Source of the DNA: an uncultured Bacteroides sp.
GTDB taxonomy: Bacteria; Bacteroidota; Bacteroidia; Bacteroidales; Bacteroidaceae
DNA length: 33,307 nt
Direction of reading: 5' to 3'
Assembly: GCA_949288585.1 (NCBI GenBank)
Contig: CASEKR010000024.1
Coordinates: 1-33,307 of the forward strand
In this document: positions 24,603 to 31,009 of the stretch, piece by piece
How positions within the stretch are numbered: the stretch's first letter is position 1
How the letters are laid out: the number at the start of each line of letters is the position of its first letter
The notes under the pieces: model-generated
Database searches by the model: none
What the model was told of the DNA's origin: nothing
Seen by the model: only the letters and a program-made list of their open reading frames with translations
Translations under genes and position numbers: made by a program

Positions 24603-26270
24603 TTATCCTTTTGCCTCTTGGTACATGAACCGCTTGATGCTTTTCTTGGCCGTTTTCTCAAACTCTTCGAAGTGTATTTTCACTTTCGATATTTGGGCAT
24701 AGGCAGGTAATTGTTGGTTCAATTCCACACGGTTAGCCTCCATGGCGCTGGGGACGTCTTCGGGTTTTAACCCTTTGGCAAAGGCTTCGTCGAAGTCCGG
24801 GTAGATAAGAGCCACGAGCTTGTCATTTTGTAATACCACGAGCGACTCGGAGACGTAAGGCAGGTTGTTCAGCTTGCTTTCGATTTCTTCCGGATAGATG
24901 TTCTGGCCCGAAGCTGTCAACAGCATATTCTTACTGCGTCCACGTACCGTCACATATCCGTCTTCGTCTATCGTGCCCAGGTCACCCGTGTGCAACCAGC
25001 CATTGGCATCAATTATCTGTTCTGTAGCTTCCGGATTCTTGTAATATCCTAGCATGGCATTCGTCCCTCGGCAGATGATTTCGCCTGCCACATTCTGAGG
25101 GTCGGCTGAGTCAATGCGTACTTCCATCCGTGCTGCTGCTTTGCCGCACGAAGCTTGTTTCAGTGTCTCCCAACGGCTGGAGCAGATGATGGGACCGCAC
25201 TCTGTCATGCCATAGGCAATCGTATAGGGGAAGCCGATTTGCTTGACAAAGCGCTCGACGTCTGCGTTGAACGGCGCTCCGCCGATGATGATTTCATCAA
25301 ACTGCCCTCCGAATATTTCCATCGCTTCTTTTCGTGCTGAAGCCTTCAGTTTGTCGTTGACGTAGGGTACGCGCAGCAATAGCTTGCCGATGGTGTTGTC
25401 CACCCGAGGCAGGATGTTCTTTTTGATAATCTTTTCCACGATGAGGGGTACGCATGAGATGACTTTCGGTCTTATTTCGGCAAATGACTGGGCGATGATT
25501 TTGGGTGACGGCATTCGTGTCAGGAAGTATAAGTGTGCCCCGGCTGAGAAGCCGTATAAGAAATCGTAGACCATGCCAAAGACGTGCCCAAGGGGCAACA
25601 TCGACACGATATGGTCGCCCGGGCGGACACGCAACATTTCGAAGCAATAGTCCACATTGCTCCACAGACTGCGGTAGGGTAGCATCACGCCTTTTGAATA
25701 GCCTGTCGTGCCCGATGTGTAGTTGATGACGGCCAGTTCGTCCGAAGATGTTTCCTTGCGGTAACAGATATGCTCCGGGCGGAAGCGCTTGGGATAGCGG
25801 GCGCCGTAGCGCTCATTGCGGTGTTCGAACGCTTCCATCAGTTTTTCGTTGCGGCATACCACCGGTTCGAAGTCTTCCAGAACCACGATTCCTTCCAGCA
25901 ACGGCATGGCCGCTTCGTCCAACGCTTCCCAGGCGCGTGCTCCCACGAAAAGGAGTTTGGCTTCCGAATGGTTGACGATGTGGTGTATGTTGTCCGCCTT
26001 GAACTCATGCAGGATGGGTACTATCACTGCTCCATAGGTCACCGTGGCCAAGAACGTTACTGCCCAATGCGCGCTGTTCCGTCCACATACGGCTATCTTG
26101 TCACCTGGGCGGATGCCAGCACCCTCCAGTACGAGGTGGTATTTGGCAATTTTTCGTGCCACGTCTTTATATTGCAGGGTGATGCCTTTGTAGTCTGTCA
26201 GCGCGTCGCGATCCCAGTTCTGTATGATGCTTTGTTCGATGTAGTCAATGAATGTGGCTGCTCGTTCCAT
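24603..26270 (-). CDS. AMP-forming acyl-CoA synthetase (long-chain fatty acid-CoA ligase type)
   Basis: 555-aa ANL-superfamily enzyme that adenylates a fatty acid and transfers it to CoA. Motif A3/P-loop NYTSGTTGYSKGVMLPY (about residues 185-200), PLGHVFGMVYDFLYG, AYGMTECGPIICSS (A5), GWLHTGDLGTIDEDGY (A7), RGRSKNMLLTASGQNIYPEE (A8 hinge), and the A10 Lys region EKTAKKSIKRF near the end. Starts at the ATG at 26270 (MERAATFIDYIEQ); an upstream TTG start (26288) lies between the promoter and this ATG and adds six unlikely residues. Chain-length preference unknown; not linked by sequence to the bio genes. Separately promoted. Confidence 0.92.
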   Translation of the reverse strand: MERAATFIDYIEQSIIQNWDRDALTDYKGITLQYKDVARKIAKYHLVLEGAGIRPGDKIAVCGRNSAHWAVTFLATVTYGAVIVPILHEFKADNIHHIVNHSEAKLLFVGARAWEALDEAAMPLLEGIVVLEDFEPVVCRNEKLMEAFEHRNERYGARYPKRFRPEHICYRKETSSDELAVINYTSGTTGYSKGVMLPYRSLWSNVDYCFEMLRVRPGDHIVSMLPLGHVFGMVYDFLYGFSAGAHLYFLTRMPSPKIIAQSFAEIRPKVISCVPLIVEKIIKKNILPRVDNTIGKLLLRVPYVNDKLKASARKEAMEIFGGQFDEIIIGGAPFNADVERFVKQIGFPYTIAYGMTECGPIICSSRWETLKQASCGKAAARMEVRIDSADPQNVAGEIICRGTNAMLGYYKNPEATEQIIDANGWLHTGDLGTIDEDGYVTVRGRSKNMLLTASGQNIYPEEIESKLNNLPYVSESLVVLQNDKLVALIYPDFDEAFAKGLKPEDVPSAMEANRVELNQQLPAYAQISKVKIHFEEFEKTAKKSIKRFMYQEAKG

Positions 26271-26313
26271 ATCTTTTGGTCGTCTCAATCGGATTGGTGA
26301 ATTAAATATGTCG

Positions 26314-26321
26314 CAAAGATA
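26314..26321 (-). promoter_or_regulatory. -7 box for the acyl-CoA synthetase gene
   Basis: Minus-strand TATCTTTG, exact TAnnTTTG, 43 bases before the ATG at 26270. No -33 TTTG at the right distance. Confidence 0.55.
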
Positions 26322-26401
26322 CGTATATTTGTCTTTCTTCTTCTATGAATGTCTTACAAATTTATCGGTTGGCGTGCATTTCGTACAAAAGCGACTCTTG
26401 G

Positions 26402-27751
26402 TCAGTCGAACTTCAGGCGGAATGTTGTTTCCCGACCCGGCAGCAAAGTGATGCTTCCGCCGGAGAGGCGCATGATTTGCCGCGAAATGCTCAGCCCTAT
26501 GCCACTGCCCTTGTCTTTTGTAGTGAAGAAGGGGATGAAGATATGTCCGGCTACGTCTTCCGGGATGGCAGGGCCGTCGTTGCTCACGTCGATGATGACG
26601 GCTTCGTCGTCGTCACAGTAGGCACGTAGGCTGATAAGTCCTGCTGTCTGGCGCCCTTTCTCCGAATCAATGGCTTGCAGGGCATTTTTCAATAGGTTGG
26701 TGATTACTTGGCCGATGAGGTTTTCGTCGGCATGCAGGATGAGGTCGTCCGGCTGCACCTCCGTGCGAAAACTTGTGTTGGAGCCGGGATGCTGGTGGCG
26801 AGCCAGGTTCACCATGCGTTCCAGGAAGCTTTTGACGTAGAACAGTGAAGGAATGGGAGTAGGGATGCGGGTGAACTGGCGGTAGGATTCCACAAAGGCC
26901 AACAGTCCTTTTCCTGTCTGGCTGATGGTCTCCAGTCCCCGGCTTATCTCTTCTTGTGTGCCTTCTTGGGCAGCCAGTTCCAGCAGGGTTTCGCTCAGCG
27001 AGGTGATGGGGGTGACGCTGTTCATGATTTCATGGGTCAACACCCGTGTCAGGCGTATCCACGAGTCGATTTCTTTTTCGTCCAGTTCGTTGTTGATGTC
27101 GTTCAGGGCCAATATGCGCAAGTGTTCCTGACGGATGGTTATGTCGCTGGCCCGTACAAACAGGTGGAGTGTGCCCCGTTCGTTCTGGAGGGGAAGCTGG
27201 AACGTATCTCCTGCCCGGCAGGTAGCGAAACGGCTTGCGAGCCTGGGGTCTATGCGTTTCAATTGTCGGACGTGGGTGAATACCTCCAATCCCAGCAGGC
27301 GTAAAGCTTCGTTGTTTTTTTGGTAGACGGCTCCGTTGTCGTTCAGCACCACGATACCTGTGCTGACGCACTCCAGTATCAGTTCGTAATATTTTTCCCG
27401 CTGGGCGGTTTCGTTTTTCACATTGTACAGGAGGTGGGAAATGCGGTTCAAGGCTTGGTGTACCAGGCGGGTATTGGTGTCGCGTTCATCTTCGGAGAAG
27501 TGGACGGCATAGTCGTTGTTTTCTACTGCGTCGAGCAGGAAAAGCACTTGTCTGGCATACTGCCGGCTCTGTTTGTTCAATTTGTATGCCAGGAGGGGAA
27601 TGCTTGCCGTCAGTCCAATGACCCATGGCAATGGCCGGAACGATTTGCCAAGGAGGGGGCTGTCTGTGAGGAACCATGCCCATGCTCCTCCGGCAAGCAA
27701 GGCTGCCAGTGTCAGCAGGACGAGGTAGCACGTATGGTTTGCTTGTTTCAT
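26402..27751 (-). CDS. Sensor histidine kinase, NtrY-like, partner of the sigma-54 regulator
   Basis: 449-aa inner-membrane kinase. Two N-terminal helices (about residues 7-27 and 42-57) with a very short loop between, so it may sense within the membrane or cytoplasm. A HAMP-like linker is followed by a PAS-like segment (CVSTGIVVLNDNGAVYQKN, about 130-150). Kinase core: H-box VLTHEIMNSVTPITSL (phosphorylated His about residue 240), N-box IGQVITNLLKNALQAI, G1 DVSNDGPAIPEDV, G2 GSGIGLSISRQIM. The HEIMNSVTPI form is typical of NtrY/NtrB-like kinases that act on NtrC-type regulators. The ATG overlaps the response-regulator stop (ATGA), a strong sign of a cognate pair. Confidence 0.93.
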   Translation of the reverse strand: MKQANHTCYLVLLTLAALLAGGAWAWFLTDSPLLGKSFRPLPWVIGLTASIPLLAYKLNKQSRQYARQVLFLLDAVENNDYAVHFSEDERDTNTRLVHQALNRISHLLYNVKNETAQREKYYELILECVSTGIVVLNDNGAVYQKNNEALRLLGLEVFTHVRQLKRIDPRLASRFATCRAGDTFQLPLQNERGTLHLFVRASDITIRQEHLRILALNDINNELDEKEIDSWIRLTRVLTHEIMNSVTPITSLSETLLELAAQEGTQEEISRGLETISQTGKGLLAFVESYRQFTRIPTPIPSLFYVKSFLERMVNLARHQHPGSNTSFRTEVQPDDLILHADENLIGQVITNLLKNALQAIDSEKGRQTAGLISLRAYCDDDEAVIIDVSNDGPAIPEDVAGHIFIPFFTTKDKGSGIGLSISRQIMRLSGGSITLLPGRETTFRLKFD

Positions 27752-29082
27752 AGACCGTACTTTTTCATTTTGTTGTACAATGTTTGCCTCGTGATGCCCA
27801 GTTGTGAGGCCACTGCCGAGAGGTTACCGTTGCAGTTGCCCAGCGCTTTGCGTATCATCTGCTTTTCCATGTCTTCCAAAGTCGACGCCTGCATGTTTTC
27901 TTCTTCAGGCTCGGCGGGGACGCAGGACAGTTGGAATGCTTCGGCGGGCAGGGTTGGGCCGTCGCTGATGATGACGGCTTTCTCGATGGCATGTTCCAGT
28001 TCGCGGATGTTGCCCTGCCAGGTGTGTTGTTCCAGCCTGTTGCGGGCCGTGTCGGCCAGGTGCATTTCCGGTTTGCCGTATTGTCGGCAGAAGCGGGTTA
28101 TGAACCGTCCGGCCAGGGGAGCGATGTCTTCGGGGCGTTCGCGCAACGGGGGAATTTCCAGGTGTATGGTGTTGATCCGGTAGAGCAGGTCTTCGCGGAA
28201 CTCGCCCCGGCGCACCATGGCTGGCAGGTCTCGGTTGGTGGCGCACACCAGCCGGATGTCTATGGGGATGGGCGTGTTACTGCCCACCGGGACGATGCTC
28301 CGGCGTTGGAGCGCGGTCAGCAGCTTTGCCTGCAAGTGGTAGGGCAGGTTGCCTATTTCGTCCAGGAAGAGGGTGCCGTGGTCTGCCGTTTCGAATTTGC
28401 CGGGGCGGTCAGCCCGGGCGTCGGTAAATGCCCCTTTGACGTGGCCGAATAGTTCGCTCTCAAACAATGTTTCTGTCAAGGCTCCCATGTCTACGGTGAC
28501 CAATGGTTGGCGGTCGCGGTGCGACAGGCGGTGCAGTTCGCGCGCCAGCATTTCCTTGCCCGTCCCGTTCTCGCCTGTTATCAGCACATTGGCATCCGTG
28601 GCCGCCACTTTTTCCACGAGCATCCGCAAGTGTTGCATGGCAGGGCTTGTTCCCCAATACATGCCGCTTCCTTCCGGCAGGGCTGGCGTTTTTTTCTTGT
28701 CCGGGGCGGCTGCCTTGAGCAGGGTATCCACCAGTTTCTGGTTGTCCCAGGGTTTCACGATGAAATCTGTGGCGCCTTCCTTGATGCCTTTCACGGCCAG
28801 ATCGATGTCTGCGTATGCCGTGAACAAGACTACCGGCAGCCCGGGGCGGATGCGGTGTGCTTCGTGCAGCCAGTATAGTCCTTCGTTGCCGTTGTTGATG
28901 CCCGAAGTGAAATTCATGTCAAGCAGCAGTACGTTCCACTGCTCTTCCCTCAGCACGGACGGCAGGGTGATGGGCGAGGGCAGCAGGCCTATTTGGTTGA
29001 AGTAGGGCTTCAACAGCAGTTGCAGGGCGCTCAGTACGCCTTGGTTGTCGTCGACGATGAGTATGTGGCCGTATTTCTTCAT
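27748..29082 (-). CDS. NtrC-family sigma-54-dependent response regulator
   Basis: 444-aa activator. Receiver domain 1-125 with acidic pocket D11/D12, phospho-acceptor D55 in LLLDMN, T88 and K110. The AAA+ domain has Walker A GENGTGKE (170-177), GAFTDA (217-222), the sigma-54-contacting loop, Walker B region GTLFLDEIGNLP, and RINTIHLEIPPLRERPEDI. The C-terminal Fis-type helix-turn-helix ends in LSAVASQLGITRQTLYNKM. All parts needed for sigma-54 activation are present. Start at 29082 (MKKYGHILIVDD); a longer reading to 29526 has junk sequence antisense to its neighbour. Followed by the kinase with a 4-nt overlap. Likely target: the sigma-54 promoter at 30957. Confidence 0.95.
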   Translation of the reverse strand: MKKYGHILIVDDNQGVLSALQLLLKPYFNQIGLLPSPITLPSVLREEQWNVLLLDMNFTSGINNGNEGLYWLHEAHRIRPGLPVVLFTAYADIDLAVKGIKEGATDFIVKPWDNQKLVDTLLKAAAPDKKKTPALPEGSGMYWGTSPAMQHLRMLVEKVAATDANVLITGENGTGKEMLARELHRLSHRDRQPLVTVDMGALTETLFESELFGHVKGAFTDARADRPGKFETADHGTLFLDEIGNLPYHLQAKLLTALQRRSIVPVGSNTPIPIDIRLVCATNRDLPAMVRRGEFREDLLYRINTIHLEIPPLRERPEDIAPLAGRFITRFCRQYGKPEMHLADTARNRLEQHTWQGNIRELEHAIEKAVIISDGPTLPAEAFQLSCVPAEPEEENMQASTLEDMEKQMIRKALGNCNGNLSAVASQLGITRQTLYNKMKKYGL

Positions 29083-29105
29083 GATTTGTCGTTTTTTACT
29101 ATCCG

Positions 29106-29113
29106 CAAAAATA
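29106..29113 (-). promoter_or_regulatory. -7 box for the response regulator-kinase operon
   Basis: Minus-strand TATTTTTG, exact TAnnTTTG, 23 bases before the ATG at 29082. No good -33 found. Confidence 0.5.
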
Positions 29114-29234
29114 CGGCTTTTGCATGAATTGTGGCATAGGGGCGGTGGAAAAGTATCTGCCATCGGCCAGTTTCTGCGGAGTGTGTTCGACGTAAAAATG
29201 GGGAAGTAATAAAATTGTATATCTTGTCCGTCAT

Positions 29235-29978
29235 TTAAAGTAGCTGTACCTTCAGGCCGAACGACAGGGACAGGTAGTCGCGGGGACGCAGGTAGCGATT
29301 GGTGACGGCGCTGATGAGGTAGAGGTCGCACGTGCTGAGTTCGTAGAACAGCGTAATGGCCTTGGCCGTGAAGCGACGTTTGGGGTCGATGTCGTAGGTG
29401 ATGCGTTGCCCCAGAAAAGCGTGGATGCGCACTTTGGACGAAAAACCGTAATAACCCTTGGGGTAGCGGTCGGGCTCGCTGGTCCAGAATTCGTCGCCGA
29501 ACACGGTATTCAGGTAGATGCCGCACGTCAGCGGTTCGGCCGAGAAGCGGCTTTCCTTGATTTGCAGCGACCAGGGGATGTAGTTCTGCTTCAACGTGAA
29601 GGTGGCTTTGGCCCGGCTAGAGTCATATTTGGGCACGAAGCCGAAAAGCAGGTCCGTCTCCCACTGGTTGCGCCGTCCGTAGTCCCAGCCGAAGCCTGCC
29701 GACAGCAGTCCCATGTTGCCCGCAAATTGCAGTTTGGAGTGGGTAGGGATGAGGGCGGCCCAACGCCGTCGGTAACGGTGCACGCGGCGGTCGTAGCCGC
29801 TGGTAGGGGCCGGACCGGTTTGGATGTGGCGCATCTCGTCGGCGGGTGACAACCAGAGGGTGTCGTGCACTTCTTTGATGATGACGATGGTGTCTTTCTC
29901 TTGGGCCGGCGCGGCCATTGACGTGGCCAGCAAAGCCAAGACCAGCAGTATGTTAGAAATAAACAACTTCTCTTTCAT
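29235..29978 (-). CDS. Predicted outer-membrane beta-barrel protein, unknown function
   Basis: 247 aa with a signal peptide (hydrophobic ISNILLVLALLATSMAA, cleaved near APAQEK). The mature part alternates polar and hydrophobic residues in strands rich in aromatics: GLLSAGFGWDYGRRNQWE, DLLFGFVPKYDSS, FTLKQNYIPWSLQIKE, then SLSFGLKVQLL at the C-terminus, which looks like a final barrel strand. No recognised family. It overlaps the end of the phosphoesterase gene by 26 nt, so the two are cotranscribed and translationally coupled. No terminator was seen between this gene and the regulator-kinase pair, so read-through is possible. Confidence 0.8.
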   Translation of the reverse strand: MKEKLFISNILLVLALLATSMAAPAQEKDTIVIIKEVHDTLWLSPADEMRHIQTGPAPTSGYDRRVHRYRRRWAALIPTHSKLQFAGNMGLLSAGFGWDYGRRNQWETDLLFGFVPKYDSSRAKATFTLKQNYIPWSLQIKESRFSAEPLTCGIYLNTVFGDEFWTSEPDRYPKGYYGFSSKVRIHAFLGQRITYDIDPKRRFTAKAITLFYELSTCDLYLISAVTNRYLRPRDYLSLSFGLKVQLL

Positions 29979-30759
29979 AACCGTCGGGGGTAATGGTGAA
30001 AATGTAATAGTTGCGGTTCTCCATGCAGTCGCTCATGTAGTACATGATGCCGTCGCCGAAAAGGTCGTCTTCGCTGCGGTGGTGGTCGTGGGCGGTGGTG
30101 CAGAACAAGATGCCGGGAGCGGTTCGCACGTAGTGTTGGAACACTTGCTTCACGTTGGTGTTGAAGTCGGATGATTCGGGGCTTACATGCATACTGAAGA
30201 CGGTCCGGTCGAACTCCTCTTCGCGGCTGTGCAGTTCGTTTTCGATGAACTGGAAGTCGGGCACGGGGGTGGAATAGTCATATTCGATGGCATTCGTGTT
30301 GAGACAGATGAACTTCACTCGTCCGGCGATGAACGAGAAGTTCGGTTCGCCAAACACGGTGCGGAAAGTTTCCTCGCCTGTCCCCAGGCAGTCGTGGTTG
30401 CCGATGAGGGCGACGTAGGGCATCTTCAGCCCGTTCATAATGTCACGTTGCCATAGGAACTCGTCCGTCAGGCCGAAGTCGCTCATGTCCCCGCCGTGGA
30501 TGACGAAGTCAATGTCGTTCCGCTGGTTCACGTGCCGGACAAAGTCTTCCGTCTCGTCATACCAACGCTGCGAGTCGCCCATGGTGACGAAGCGGATGGT
30601 CTCTTTGCCGAGGCAGGCGGTTTCTATCTTTTCAATGTTGCGTGCATTGATGTCCCTTTCCCCGGTAATGCGTACATCGTAGGGGTGATAGTCTATCAAC
30701 TCGCAGCCGGCCAGCAGCCAAAGGCAGGAGAAGAGCAGGAGGGAAGTGGCTTGTTTCAT
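29953..30759 (-). CDS. Calcineurin-like metallophosphoesterase lipoprotein
   Basis: 268 aa. Lipobox LAGC with Cys about residue 19 (LLLFSCLWLLAGCELID), so membrane-anchored and periplasm- or surface-facing. Metallophosphoesterase motifs in order: TMGDSQRW (the usual GDxH has Gln in place of His), HGGDMSDFG (GGDxxD), LIGNHDCLGTG (GNHD/E), SMHVSPE (His), and TAHDHHRSED, replacing the usual GHxH. The two altered motifs suggest a divergent but probably metal-binding enzyme; substrate unknown. The next gene overlaps it by 26 nt. Confidence 0.88.
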   Translation of the reverse strand: MKQATSLLLFSCLWLLAGCELIDYHPYDVRITGERDINARNIEKIETACLGKETIRFVTMGDSQRWYDETEDFVRHVNQRNDIDFVIHGGDMSDFGLTDEFLWQRDIMNGLKMPYVALIGNHDCLGTGEETFRTVFGEPNFSFIAGRVKFICLNTNAIEYDYSTPVPDFQFIENELHSREEEFDRTVFSMHVSPESSDFNTNVKQVFQHYVRTAPGILFCTTAHDHHRSEDDLFGDGIMYYMSDCMENRNYYIFTITPDGYEREVVYF

Positions 30760-30790
30760 GCTTTCTATTTGTTAAATTGGAAACTCGGCG

Positions 30791-30798
30791 CAAAGATA
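30791..30798 (-). promoter_or_regulatory. -7 box for the phosphoesterase operon
   Basis: Minus-strand TATCTTTG, exact TAnnTTTG, 31 bases before the ATG at 30759. Divergent from the sigma-54 promoter of the ABC permease. Confidence 0.55.
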
Positions 30799-30864
30799 GA
30801 GTTTTCTCCTTGTACTTTGTTAGTCTATATTTCAGGATTGATGTCCTTATTTACGGTTTTCGGT

Positions 30865-30902
30865 TGTCTAATATTTGGACACCGCTGTCTAATTATTAGA
30901 CA
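30865..30902 (+). promoter_or_regulatory. Paired activator sites (UAS) for a sigma-54 activator
   Basis: Two 17-bp palindromes: TGTCTAATATTTGGACA (30865-30881, 6 of 8 arm positions) and TGTCTAATTATTAGACA (30886-30902, perfect 8-bp arms), centres 21 bp apart (two helical turns). Centres lie about 76 and 97 bp upstream of the -12 GC of the sigma-54 promoter, the usual position of NtrC-type enhancer sites. Confidence 0.75.
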
Positions 30903-30956
30903 CTCGATTATCTCTCATGCTTGTTTTATGTACTGAAAAACAGTTACCTACCTGTT

Positions 30957-30973
30957 TGGCACGATTTTGGCAT
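30957..30973 (+). promoter_or_regulatory. Sigma-54 (-24/-12) promoter of the ABC permease
   Basis: TGGCACGATTTTGGCAT has GG (30958-30959), exactly 10 bases, then GC (30970-30971), with the consensus TGGCAC at -24. Transcription would start near 30983, about 27 bases before the ATG at 31010. Confidence 0.8.
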
Positions 30974-31009
30974 GGAGATAAGCAGGAAATCAATAAGACC
31001 CCAAATGAT

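Noticed and set aside
29083-29526. 148-residue N-terminal extension of the response regulator frame
   Set aside because: Low-complexity Arg/Pro/His-rich translation antisense to the barrel-protein gene; the receiver domain starts properly at 29082.
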